Assembly (NCBI GenBank): GCA_028767165.1
Contig: JARACJ010000004.1
Coordinates: 1-64,000, forward strand
Reading direction: 5' to 3'
Source: Proteobacteria bacterium DTSAM18
Lineage (GTDB): Bacteria; Myxococcota_A; UBA796; GCA-2862545
Length of the DNA stretch: 64,000 bases
Shown here: in pieces, positions 50,865-59,956 of the stretch
Layout of the letters: every line of letters starts with the position of its first letter
How positions within the stretch are numbered: position 1 is the first letter of the stretch
Made by a program: the position numbers and the translations under genes
The notes under the pieces: model-generated
What the model was told of the DNA's origin: nothing
The model's input: only the letters and a program-made list of their open reading frames with translations
Databases searched by the model: none

Positions 50865-51878
50865 TCAGGGTAGTGCGGCGACCGCCTGGCGGCGACGCAG
50901 ACCTCGCAGGATGACGGGCAGGATCTCCTCCTTCATGTGATCGCCGAGGCCGAGGTCGAGGTGGCCATAGGGCTGCCGGGTTCCGTTCTCGGGGCCGGCG
51001 ACCCACAGCTCGCAGCCGGGGCACTGCAGGGGGGACAGCCGCCACGGGGGCGCGATGACGTCGGCCCGTCCGGCGATGAGCGTGAGCGGGAGCTGCAGGT
51101 GCTGGAGCTGGTGGATGTAGGCGACGTCGCCGCCGTCGGGGCCGAACCAGCCGATGTCGCCGCGTCGCTGGATCTGGCGCAGCTCGGCCTTGTGCAGCGG
51201 CGAGACGACGCTGCGCAGGGTCTGCCGGGAGACGGAGAGGTTGTCCGGGTTGTACAGCAGCGAGGCCAGGTCGCCGTGGGGGGCGATGTCGGCGAGCAGG
51301 CGGGCCCAGGCAGGGGTGGCGGTGCGGCGTGGAGCCAGTCGGCCGCCGTCGAGGGCCGTGCGGGTCAGCTCGTCGAGGAGGGTGAAGTCCAGGGGCGAGC
51401 CGAGCATCACGGCGCTGTCGAGGCCATGGTCGGCGGTGTGGGCGAGGTAGGCGGCGAGGATCATCCCACCCATGGAGTGCCCGACGTAGTGCAGGGAGAT
51501 GGGGCCGGCGGCGCGGACGTGGGCGAACACGGCGGGCAGAACCCGGGTGGCGTGCTCGTCGATGGTGAGGCCGTGGGGGTGGACGGTCTGGGCGAGGCCG
51601 TGTCCGGGCAGATCCACCAGCCAGACGTCGTAGCCGGCGTCGAACAGGCCGAGCGCGAGGGAGTGCTCAGGGTCGAGGTCGAAGAAGTGCCGGTTGGAGC
51701 TGACGCCATGGACGAGGACGACGGCGGGGGCGCCCGGGCGTGGGTAGCGCTCGAGCCAGGCGCCCTCCGCGTGCGGCAGGACGGTGGCTTCGGTGCGGCC
51801 CACGGCGTGGTCGGGCTGCCAGGCGGGCTCCTCGTGGCAGGCGGTCAGGAGCGCGGCGAGGAGCAGCGCGCGGATCAC
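50865..51878 (-). CDS. alpha/beta hydrolase lipoprotein
   Basis: GTG 51878 follows GGAG with 6-nt spacing and gives a signal sequence ending LLTAC (Cys about 13), so the 337-aa product should be a lipoprotein. The hydrolase fold shows VVLVHGVSSNRHFF, VDLPGHG, the nucleophile elbow YVGHSMGGM, LIAGRADVIAPP and a final GHLDLG histidine. It may be an esterase or lipase; substrate unknown. It overlaps its upstream neighbour by 4 nt (GTGA). Confidence 0.85.
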   Translation of the reverse strand: MIRALLLAALLTACHEEPAWQPDHAVGRTEATVLPHAEGAWLERYPRPGAPAVVLVHGVSSNRHFFDLDPEHSLALGLFDAGYDVWLVDLPGHGLAQTVHPHGLTIDEHATRVLPAVFAHVRAAGPISLHYVGHSMGGMILAAYLAHTADHGLDSAVMLGSPLDFTLLDELTRTALDGGRLAPRRTATPAWARLLADIAPHGDLASLLYNPDNLSVSRQTLRSVVSPLHKAELRQIQRRGDIGWFGPDGGDVAYIHQLQHLQLPLTLIAGRADVIAPPWRLSPLQCPGCELWVAGPENGTRQPYGHLDLGLGDHMKEEILPVILRGLRRRQAVAALP

Positions 51879-52537
51879 GGCAGGCTCCGGGTGGTGGCGT
51901 GGACGAGCCGGGCCGTGCGGGGGTCCTGCAGCAGGTCGTGGTGGGTGTGGAGGCGGCGCTGGCCGTTGGATGGCCCGAGGAGCGTCCAGGTGAGCTGGTG
52001 GCGGGCAGCCCAGGGGATGACGTGCTCCGGGGGCGCGAGACCGTCCGCCTGGGCCACCACGACGTGGACCACGTGCTCCGGGGTGGGGCTGGTGAGGCTG
52101 CCCAGCAGGGATGGCGGGATGCAGGCGTGGGCTTCTGGGGGCTGGCCGAGGAGGAGCGCGCCGACGGTGCCGTGTCCTGCGTGACGGTGGAGCGGATCGA
52201 CGGCGTCGGTGGTCCACAGGTCGAGGGCGGCGAGCGTGGCGGGTTCGGAAGGGGCCGGCCCGAGCCAGACCTGGGGGACGGGCAGGTCGTGGGCGAGCAG
52301 GGAGCCGATCCCGTCGGCGACGAGGAGGTCGGGGGACGGATCGAGCTGGGCCAGCAGGTGATCGCGTGCGGCCGGGGGCGAAGTGGCGTCGCAGGGGAGG
52401 GTGAGGAGGCGGACGTCGTGGCCGCGGCGCTCCAGGCGATGCGCCAGCGGGGCGTAGACATCTGGCGTGGACCCCGGCGAGACGAGGAGCGCGATGTCGG
52501 CGGCGAATGCGAGCTGTGGCAGGAACAGGGTGAGCAT
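51875..52537 (-). CDS. hydrolase-like protein without an obvious nucleophile
   Basis: The 220-aa product starts with a possible signal (MLTLFLPQLAFAA). A strand/loop VSPGSTPDVYAPLAHRLERR recalls the alpha/beta-hydrolase oxyanion region, but the elbow reads VADGIGS, with glycine where the nucleophile serine would be expected. C-terminal motifs are weak. ATG 52537 has no clear ribosome site. It is the first gene of the operon with a true hydrolase next, so it may be a catalytically dead paralog. Fold assignment is tentative. Confidence 0.55.
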   Translation of the reverse strand: MLTLFLPQLAFAADIALLVSPGSTPDVYAPLAHRLERRGHDVRLLTLPCDATSPPAARDHLLAQLDPSPDLLVADGIGSLLAHDLPVPQVWLGPAPSEPATLAALDLWTTDAVDPLHRHAGHGTVGALLLGQPPEAHACIPPSLLGSLTSPTPEHVVHVVVAQADGLAPPEHVIPWAARHQLTWTLLGPSNGQRRLHTHHDLLQDPRTARLVHATTRSLP

Positions 52538-52598
52538 GGGGCGGAGGATACGGATCGGGCGGGGGGATGCAAGGGGGAGGTTGGAACGGGAAGATGGG

Positions 52599-52716
52599 GA
52601 TGCGCGATGCGCGATGCGCGGGCATCGGTGAACGGCGTGCGAGGGGCGGTGCGCGGTGGACGGGTGTCGTTCTTCGTGCGCTTTTTCGGGCACGGGCACG
52701 GGCACGGGCACGGGCA
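52599..52716. repeat. short tandem repeats in the divergent promoter region
   Basis: Three copies of GATGCGC (52599-52619) and five of CGGGCA (about 52687-52716) lie in the 223-bp gap between a leftward operon and rsmB. Such arrays can change length by slippage and so alter promoter spacing. Confidence 0.75.
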
Positions 52717-52760
52717 GGGGAGGTGGGTCGGTTAGGAGGGGCGGGAAGCCTGGAGTTGCC

Positions 52761-54071
52761 GTGTCCTTTCCGCCCGACGATCTGCAGTCCGCCCGTTCCG
52801 CCCCGCCGGTGGTGGTGCTCGAGAAGTACATCGGTCCCGGTCGGTGCCGTGACGTGGCCACCGAGCTGTGGCGTCAGGTGGCCGCGGAGCCCCTGCGGGC
52901 GTCGGCCCTGCTGAGGCACGGCATGCGGCAGGCCCGTCAGCTGCACTCCAAGGAGCGGCGCTTCGTCGGGGACGTGCTGTTCGACCTGATCCGCTACCAC
53001 CGGCCGCTGTCGGAGGCGCTGGGGTCGAGCGACCCGATGGCGCTGTGGCTCGGCTGGCTGGTGGTGCTCGGGGTGGCGCCGGAGAAGGTGGCCGAGGGCT
53101 ACGAGGGGCCGGGCGAGCCGGACTTCGCCGCGGCGCGTTCCTGGGGTGAGGGGCCGTCCGAGGCGGTCGAGGCCGTCGCCTGGCGGGCGTCCGTGGCCCC
53201 ACGGTTGGCGCGAGCGCTGGTGGATACCTTCGGTGGGGATGCGCGGGCATTCGTCGAGGGCTCGAACCGCCGGGCACCGGTCACGGTGCGGGCGCGGAGG
53301 TCCAAGGGCGGCCGCAAGGCGCTGGCCAGGGAGCTTGGATCCCGGGGTATCGAGGCCGAACCCACCGCCCTGGCACCCGACGGCCTCACGATGACCGGTC
53401 GGGCCAACCTCGCGGGCCTCCCCGCCGCGCTGCGCGCCCGCTTCGAGCTGCAGGACGAGGCCAGCCAGGTCGTCGCCGGTCTGGCGGCCGATCTGAAGCC
53501 CTCCCGCGTGCTCGACTTCTGCGCCGGTGCGGGAGGCAAGTCGCTGGCCCTGGCGGATCGGGTGCAGGGCAAGGTGGTGGCCACGGACGTGCGATCCCGG
53601 GCCCTCGAGCAGCTCCGCAAGCGGGCCCAGGCCGGCGGCGACAAGCACATCCAGACCCAGCCGCTCACGCCGGAGGGCGTGCTCTCCGCGAAGATGAAGC
53701 CCTTCGACGTGGTGCTGGTGGATGCACCCTGCTCAGGCAGTGGCGTGTGGCGACGTCACCCGGAGCTGCGGTTCCGTGGCGCCCAGCTCGACGAGACCCT
53801 CGAGCTGCAGGCCACCGTCCTCGACAACGCCGCGCCCTGGGTGCGTCCCGGCGGTCACCTGGTGTTCGCCACCTGCTCCGTGCTGAAGGCGGAGGACGAG
53901 GCGCAGGTGCAGGCGTTCCTCGACCGGCACCCGGACTTCGAGGTGGTGCCGGTCGCGGACGTCAGCGCGGTGGACCTGGGCGACCTGGTCGACGGGCCCT
54001 ACCTGCGCACGCTCCCCCACGTGCACGACATGGACGGGTTCTTCGCGGCGGTGCTGCGGCGCCGGGGCTGA
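52761..54071 (+). CDS. rsmB: 16S rRNA m5C967-type methyltransferase (RsmB-like)
   Basis: A SAM-dependent RNA cytosine-5 methyltransferase. An N-terminal NusB-like helical region (ALLRHGMRQARQLHSKERRF) precedes the Rossmann domain with SAM motif DFCAGAGGKSLAL, motif IV VDAPCSGSGVW (Cys324) and motif VI FATCSVL (Cys372), the two cysteines of the family mechanism. 436 aa, like E. coli RsmB (429). GTG 52761 follows GGAG. It might instead methylate another rRNA site. No fmt or def is near. Confidence 0.88.
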   Translation: MSFPPDDLQSARSAPPVVVLEKYIGPGRCRDVATELWRQVAAEPLRASALLRHGMRQARQLHSKERRFVGDVLFDLIRYHRPLSEALGSSDPMALWLGWLVVLGVAPEKVAEGYEGPGEPDFAAARSWGEGPSEAVEAVAWRASVAPRLARALVDTFGGDARAFVEGSNRRAPVTVRARRSKGGRKALARELGSRGIEAEPTALAPDGLTMTGRANLAGLPAALRARFELQDEASQVVAGLAADLKPSRVLDFCAGAGGKSLALADRVQGKVVATDVRSRALEQLRKRAQAGGDKHIQTQPLTPEGVLSAKMKPFDVVLVDAPCSGSGVWRRHPELRFRGAQLDETLELQATVLDNAAPWVRPGGHLVFATCSVLKAEDEAQVQAFLDRHPDFEVVPVADVSAVDLGDLVDGPYLRTLPHVHDMDGFFAAVLRRRG

Positions 54072-54072
54072 G

Positions 54073-55374
54073 TCAGGCGGGCGGGGTCTGGTCGTCTCGG
54101 CGCCAGAGGGGGCGTCCGGCCACCCAGGTCTGGGCCACGGTGCGGTCGTCGCCCAGGGTCATGAGCACGAACAGCAGCTCCTCGATGCTCTCGCAGCGGG
54201 CGGTGCGCAGGGCCATCAGCGGCGTGCACGCGGGATCGAGGACGACGAGGTCGGCGTCCATGCCCGGGGAGAGGGAGCCGATGCGGTGGGCGAGTCCCAG
54301 GGCCTCGGCACCTCCACGGGTGGCCAGGTGGAACGCTTGCAGCGCGGAGAGGGGGGCGCCACGCAGGGCCGCCACCTTGTAGGCCTCACCGAGGGTCTGC
54401 AGCATGGAGAAGCTGGTGCCCGCGCCCACATCGGTGCCCATGCCCACGGTGACACGGTGTGCCGTGGCAGACGGCAGATCGAACAGGCCGCTGCCCAGGA
54501 ACAGGTTCGAGGTGGGGCAGTGGCTCAGCGCGGTGCCGGTGTCGGCCAGGAGCCGCCACTCGTCGTCGCTGAGGTGGATGCCGTGGGCGTACAGGCTCCG
54601 GGGACCCAGGAGCCCAGCCTGGGCGTAGGCCTCGGTGTAGGTGGACGCGTCGGGGCAGAGGTCGCGGACCCACGCGATCTCGTCGAGGTTCTCCGACAGG
54701 TGGGACTGCACCACGGCGTCGGGGTGCTCGGCCTTGAGGGCGCCGGCCGCCCGCAGCTGCTCGGGGGTGCTCGTGGGCACGAAGCGCGGCGTGATCGCGT
54801 ACAGGTTGCGGCCCTTGCCGTGCCAGCGCTCGAGCAGGGCCTTGCTGTCGTCGTAGCTGGACTGAGCGGTGTCGAGCAGGGCAGCAGGGGCGTGGCGGTC
54901 CATCATGACCTTGCCCGCCGCCATGGCCATGTTCCGGGAGGAGGCCGCCTCGAAGAGCGCGTCGACGGAGCCGGGATGCACGGTGCAGAACACGGACGCC
55001 GAGGTGGTGCCGTTGCGGAGCAGCTCGTCGCAGAAGAACGAGGCGATGTGGGCGGCGTGGGCCGGGTCGGCGAAGGCCTGCTCGGCGGGGAAGGTGTAGG
55101 TGGTGAGCCAGTCGAGGAGCTGCTGACCGGGAGAGCCGATGATGGTCGTCTGCGGGTAGTGAACGTGGGTATCGACGAAGCCGGGGCAGATGAGGCCCTG
55201 CACCTGCTCGACCGGGGTGCCCGGTGGCAGCTCCACCTGGTGGGCGGGGCCGGCGGCGACGATGGTGCCGTCGCCGATGAGGATCAGCCCATCGTCCTCG
55301 TGGTGGAAGGCGGAAGGGCCTGCCACGTCGGGGTCGGCGGTGAAGGTGATGTAGCGGCCGCGGAGTGCGCGCAT
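54073..55374 (-). CDS. guaD: guanine deaminase
   Basis: It converts guanine to xanthine in purine breakdown. The amidohydrolase metal motif PGFVDTHVHYPQ, the later VQSHLSENLDEI, YAHGIHLSDDE, SHCPTSNLFLGSGLF and GMGTDVGAGTSFSML match the family. 433 aa. It converges on rsmB with 1 bp between the stops. With add in the same window it indicates purine salvage or breakdown, though the two genes are 15 kb apart. Confidence 0.92.
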   Translation of the reverse strand: MRALRGRYITFTADPDVAGPSAFHHEDDGLILIGDGTIVAAGPAHQVELPPGTPVEQVQGLICPGFVDTHVHYPQTTIIGSPGQQLLDWLTTYTFPAEQAFADPAHAAHIASFFCDELLRNGTTSASVFCTVHPGSVDALFEAASSRNMAMAAGKVMMDRHAPAALLDTAQSSYDDSKALLERWHGKGRNLYAITPRFVPTSTPEQLRAAGALKAEHPDAVVQSHLSENLDEIAWVRDLCPDASTYTEAYAQAGLLGPRSLYAHGIHLSDDEWRLLADTGTALSHCPTSNLFLGSGLFDLPSATAHRVTVGMGTDVGAGTSFSMLQTLGEAYKVAALRGAPLSALQAFHLATRGGAEALGLAHRIGSLSPGMDADLVVLDPACTPLMALRTARCESIEELLFVLMTLGDDRTVAQTWVAGRPLWRRDDQTPPA

Positions 55375-55442
55375 GGTGTCCCCCGGAGATCGTGGGGGAT
55401 GATAGGGGGCTTGCGGCGGTGCTTCAAGGGCACCAGGCCGCT

Positions 55443-56897
55443 CTACCGAAGCTCCTGATCCACATCCAACCGCCCGAGCAGCTTGAGCAGCTCCACCCGG
55501 GCCGTGCGGTAGTCGGTACGGGCCTTGGCGGCCTCGGCGCGCTTGGTGTCGAGATCCGTGCGGGCCTCGAGGACCGTCTTCAGGATGGAGCGGCCGGCGG
55601 CATACAGCGCCTCCTCGGAGGCGAGGGTCTGCTCGGCGAGGGTGACGTTGATGTCGGCGAGCTCGACCTTCTGCTTGGCGTCGAGGAGCAGGCGCACCTG
55701 CTTGGAGGCCTCCGAGGACACGCGGCGTCGGGCCTCCTCGAGGTTGTTGGTGGCCGTGGCGAGCTCGGCGGCCACCTTGTCCAGGTTGCCGCGGGCGGCG
55801 CGGTTGCCGAGGGGGACCGAGAAGACGCCGGAGATGCCGTAGGCCGGGAAGTTGGACCAGAACTCGAAGGCGTCGTCCCAGCTCACCTGGGAACCGGACG
55901 CCATGCCGTAGTTGCCGCTGACCTGCAGGCTCGGGAGCAGGCCGTGCTTGGCATTGCGGTAGCGGATCTCGGCGTTGTCGACGTCGATCTCGGCCAGGCG
56001 CACGTCGTAGGACTCGGCGATGGCCACGTCGACGGCCTTCTGGAGGTCGTACTCGATGTCCTCGACCTCACCGGGGGCGCTCGAGGGCTCGAACGCCCGG
56101 CCGGGGAGCTGGCCCATGAGCAGCAGCAGCTCGTCGAGCGCTGTCTGGGCGTTGTGGTTGGCGTTGAGGGCGTCCGAGCGCGCCTGGATGAGGGCTGCCT
56201 CGAGGCGCGTCTCCTCCACCGGGGCGGCCTGGCCGATGGCCACCCGCTCCTTGCCGATGCGCAGGTTCTCCTCCGCCACGGTGATCGACTGCTCGGCGAT
56301 GCGGGCCACCTCGACCTGGTAGACCCAGTTCCAGTAGGCGGTGGCGGCGGCGGCGAGCTGCTCCTGCTGGATGCGGTCGAACTCCATCCTGGCCCGGCTG
56401 ACGCTGTTCTTCGCCAGATCGACCTGCTCGTTGTTGAACCCGATCAGCACGCCCTTGAGCAGCTCCTGGGTGATGGAGATGTCGTAGCTGGGCTGGAACG
56501 ACAACAGCTCGTCGGCCCCATCGAGGCCCTCGAAGAAGGAGTTGCTCTGCGCGAAGCGGGTGCTCACGTTGAGCTCGGTGCCGATCGGGGTGGTGGCCCC
56601 CACGTTGGCGCCCACGTTCCAGCGCTCGGAGCGGTTCTCGAAGGCGTCCGGCAGCGGCGGCAGGAAGGTCAGGGAGTCGGACCGGTTCCACCCACCATCG
56701 AGGCGCAGGGTGGGGTCGTACTTGGACTTCGACGACGTCAGATCCGCCTCGGCCTGGTCGAGGGACAGGCCGGCGGCTTGCAGCTGCGGGTTGGCCGCGA
56801 GGGTGGTTCGCAGCGCCTCCGCATAGCTGAGGGTCTGTTCGGCGGCGGCCACGTTGGTGATCATGGCCAGGGACAGCAGCCAGGGTGTGCGCTTCAT
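55443..56897 (-). CDS. TolC-family outer-membrane efflux protein
   Basis: The 484-aa product has a signal peptide (MKRTPWLLSLAMITNVAAA) and two repeated OEP halves with long coiled coils, opening with LSYAEALRTTLAANPQLQAA and ending in KLLGRLDV. It should form the outer-membrane exit channel. ATG 56897 overlaps the RND stop by 4 nt (ATGA). Last gene of the efflux operon. Confidence 0.93.
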   Translation of the reverse strand: MKRTPWLLSLAMITNVAAAEQTLSYAEALRTTLAANPQLQAAGLSLDQAEADLTSSKSKYDPTLRLDGGWNRSDSLTFLPPLPDAFENRSERWNVGANVGATTPIGTELNVSTRFAQSNSFFEGLDGADELLSFQPSYDISITQELLKGVLIGFNNEQVDLAKNSVSRARMEFDRIQQEQLAAAATAYWNWVYQVEVARIAEQSITVAEENLRIGKERVAIGQAAPVEETRLEAALIQARSDALNANHNAQTALDELLLLMGQLPGRAFEPSSAPGEVEDIEYDLQKAVDVAIAESYDVRLAEIDVDNAEIRYRNAKHGLLPSLQVSGNYGMASGSQVSWDDAFEFWSNFPAYGISGVFSVPLGNRAARGNLDKVAAELATATNNLEEARRRVSSEASKQVRLLLDAKQKVELADINVTLAEQTLASEEALYAAGRSILKTVLEARTDLDTKRAEAAKARTDYRTARVELLKLLGRLDVDQELR

Positions 56898-59800
56898 GCG
56901 CTCTTCTCCCAGAGTCGACGGATCGCCCGGCCCGCGGAGGCACGGAGATCGTCCAGCAGTACGTAGAGGAAGGGGATGACGATGAGGGTCAGGGCGGTGG
57001 ACGCAGCCAAGCCGCCGATGACGGTGCGCCCCATGGGCGCGTAGGGGATGCCGACGAAGTTCGAGGAGCCGAGCGCCATGGGCACCATGCCGAAGATGGT
57101 GGTGGCGGCGGTCATCAGGATCGGGCGGAGGCGGCGCTGACAGGCCTCGAGGATGGCCTCGGACCGCTCCATGCCCTCCCGGCGCAGCTGCGTGATGAGG
57201 TCGATCAGCACGATGCCGTTGTTGACCACGACGCCCACGAGCACGACCAGGCCGATGCCGGCCATGGTGCCGAACGGGGTCTTCGTGAGGTGCAGCATCC
57301 AGCCCACGCCGATGCCGGCCAGGGGCAGGGTGGCGAGGATGGTGAGGGGCAGCAGCCAGGACTCGAACAGCACGCCCATGAGCAGGTAGACGAACACCAC
57401 GCTCATGCCGAGGGCGAAGGCGGTGGCGTCGTTCTCGGTCTGCTGGGAGTTGGCCCACTCGTCGGTGTCGATGGAGTAGCCGCGGGGCATCTTCATGTCC
57501 TTCAGCGCGGCGTTGACGGCGGCCATGGTCTCGTAGGCGGGCTTGTCGCGGCTCAGGTCGAGGGTCAGGTCGAGCGCGGTGCGGCGGCTGCGGCGGCGGA
57601 TGGTGTTGGGGCCGCTGGCGAAGCGGATGTCGGCCAGGGAGCGGGCCGGGATGAGCGACATGGACTCCTGTGACCAGATCGGGAAGTCGAGCAGCGTGGC
57701 GATGTCGGACCGGTCGTAGACCGACAGGCGGGTCTCCACCTCGAGCTCCTTTCCGCGTTCCTGGATGGGCTCCAGCAGGCTACCGCGAAGGGCGAACGCG
57801 AGCGTCCCCCCGAAATCCGACGCCGTGACCCCGTGGTCGGTGAGCGCCTCCGCCTTGGGGAGCACCTGGATCTCGGGCAGGCCCTCGGCGAGGTCGCCCA
57901 CCTCGGCCTGCAGCACGCCGTCGACCGCTCGGGCGCGCCGGGCGACCTCGTCGGCGAGGGCTGCGAGGGTGTCGAGGTCCTCACCGTAGATCTCGAGCTC
58001 GACCTTGTACTCGGAGTTGGCCGACTGGCCCCAGCCCACGGAGACCACCACGCCGGGCATGTGGTCGGGCAGGGCCTCGCGGACCTTCTCGACGACCTCG
58101 TCGCGGGTGAGGGTGGCGTCTTCGCGCAGGTAGGCCCACATGCGGCCGCGGGTGGACTGGTCGCGCAGGCGCAGGCGGTAGTTGCCGATCTGCCACTCCT
58201 CCTTGTGCTCCTGCAGCCATCCCTCGAGCTCCCGGGTGATGTCGTCCTTCTCCCAGTAGCCGGCGGTGGGCGGCACGGTGAAGGTGAGCTCGACCTCGTT
58301 GGCGTCGTCACCGCCGTCCTGCACGCACTTCATCGACGGGCCGGTGATGGTCATGGTGAGGAACATCAGGGCGATGATGGAGATGCCGGTGTCGGCGGGT
58401 CGGCGCAGGGAGGTCCTCAGGAGCTTCTCGTAGCGGCCGCGCAGCCACACGAGCCAGCGGGCATCCTCGCGGATGCCGCCGCCGCTCACGAAGCTCGTGG
58501 CCAGGGGCGCGAAGAGCAGGGCCATGAACAGGCTGGCCGCCAGGGCGTAGACCACCGGCAGGCCCACCACGCCGAGCATCCGGCTGGTGGTGGCGTTCTC
58601 GGTCATCAGGATGACCGGCAGGAAGACCACCATGGTGGTGGCGGTGGAGGCCAGGATGGCCAGGGCCACCTCGGCGGTGCCGCTGACGGCGGCCTCGGAG
58701 ACCGAGTCGTGCTCCTTGCGGTGCCGGTAGATGGACTCCACCACGACGATGGCGTTGTCGACCACCATGCCCACGGCCAGCATCAGGCCCATCATGGCGG
58801 CCACGTTGAGGGACTCGCCCTGCATGTACAGCACGCCGAGCGTGATGAGCAGGCTGAAGGGGATGGCCGAGGCGATGAGCAGCGTCATCCGCCACTCGCG
58901 CAGGAAGACGAACAGCACCACCACCGCCATGAGGCCGCCGACGATACCGGCCTCCTGCAGCGTGTCGAGGCTGTTCTGGATGGTCTCGCCCTGGTTGAAG
59001 AAGATGAGGAACTCGGCGCCGGTGAGGCGCGGATCGGCCTTGAGCTCCTCGAAGGCCTGCTCCACGGCGCGGGAGGTCTCCACCGTGTTTGCGCTCGACT
59101 CCTTGGAGATCGCGAGACCCGCGGAGTCCTGGCCGTTCATGCGGTTGATGTCCGCGTCGCCGGCGGCGATCATCCGCAGGTCGGCGATGTCGGTGAGCTT
59201 CAGGCCGTCGTCGCGGATCGTGTAGTCCTGCAGGTCCTCGGGGCTGGAGAACCGCGACAGGCTGCGGATGTACTGCACCCGGCCGTTCTCCTCGAACTGG
59301 CCGCCGGACATCTGGAAGTTGTCGGCCTGCAGCTTGCGCTGCACCTCACCGAGGTTGATGCCGTGGGCGATCATCCGCTCGCGGTCGTAGGCGATCTGCA
59401 GGCGCTTGGCGTCGACGCCCCAGGCATCGATGCTCGCCACGCCGCTGATGCGCTCGAGCCTGGGCATGATCACCTTGTTGAGCAGGTTGTAGTGATCCTC
59501 GGTGCCCTCGGGGAACATGATCGCCGACCAGATGATCGGCGTGTCGTCCGGGTCGAACTTGTAGATCCAGTAGCGGTCGACCTCTTCGGGCAGGTCGGGC
59601 ATGGCCCGCTCGATGCGCTCCACGACCTCGTTGTAGGCCACCGCCATGTCGAGGGACGGGTGGAACTCCAGGGAGAAGCCCACGGAGTTCGCGCTGGCAC
59701 GGCTGTCCATCCGCTTCAGGGAGGGCAGGGTGGAGAACTCCTCGGAGATGGGGCGGGCGACCAGCTCGTCGGCTTCGCGGGGCGTGGCGTTGGCGAAGGG

Positions 59801-59956
59801 GATGTTGACCCACATGCTCGACGCCTGGAACCCGCCCGGCATCAGCTGCAGGGGCATGCGGGCGTAGGCGATGAGGCCCAGGGTGAGCAGCGCCACGATG
59901 GTCATGAAGACCGTGACGGGCCGCTTCAGGGCGAATGCGGGCAGCCAGCGCTTCAT
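56894..59956 (-). CDS. RND efflux transporter, second pump subunit
   Basis: The 1020-aa product has 12 spans and the proton-relay motif LMLAVGMVVDNAIVVVESIY in TM4, plus VGVVVNNGIVLIDL in TM10. The loop domains are of AcrB/MdtB type (NIPFANATPREADELVARPI). It overlaps genes on both sides by 4 nt. Its different sequence from the adjacent pump suggests a hetero-trimer like MdtBC, or two separate pumps sharing one adaptor. Confidence 0.93.
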   Translation of the reverse strand: MKRWLPAFALKRPVTVFMTIVALLTLGLIAYARMPLQLMPGGFQASSMWVNIPFANATPREADELVARPISEEFSTLPSLKRMDSRASANSVGFSLEFHPSLDMAVAYNEVVERIERAMPDLPEEVDRYWIYKFDPDDTPIIWSAIMFPEGTEDHYNLLNKVIMPRLERISGVASIDAWGVDAKRLQIAYDRERMIAHGINLGEVQRKLQADNFQMSGGQFEENGRVQYIRSLSRFSSPEDLQDYTIRDDGLKLTDIADLRMIAAGDADINRMNGQDSAGLAISKESSANTVETSRAVEQAFEELKADPRLTGAEFLIFFNQGETIQNSLDTLQEAGIVGGLMAVVVLFVFLREWRMTLLIASAIPFSLLITLGVLYMQGESLNVAAMMGLMLAVGMVVDNAIVVVESIYRHRKEHDSVSEAAVSGTAEVALAILASTATTMVVFLPVILMTENATTSRMLGVVGLPVVYALAASLFMALLFAPLATSFVSGGGIREDARWLVWLRGRYEKLLRTSLRRPADTGISIIALMFLTMTITGPSMKCVQDGGDDANEVELTFTVPPTAGYWEKDDITRELEGWLQEHKEEWQIGNYRLRLRDQSTRGRMWAYLREDATLTRDEVVEKVREALPDHMPGVVVSVGWGQSANSEYKVELEIYGEDLDTLAALADEVARRARAVDGVLQAEVGDLAEGLPEIQVLPKAEALTDHGVTASDFGGTLAFALRGSLLEPIQERGKELEVETRLSVYDRSDIATLLDFPIWSQESMSLIPARSLADIRFASGPNTIRRRSRRTALDLTLDLSRDKPAYETMAAVNAALKDMKMPRGYSIDTDEWANSQQTENDATAFALGMSVVFVYLLMGVLFESWLLPLTILATLPLAGIGVGWMLHLTKTPFGTMAGIGLVVLVGVVVNNGIVLIDLITQLRREGMERSEAILEACQRRLRPILMTAATTIFGMVPMALGSSNFVGIPYAPMGRTVIGGLAASTALTLIVIPFLYVLLDDLRASAGRAIRRLWEKSA

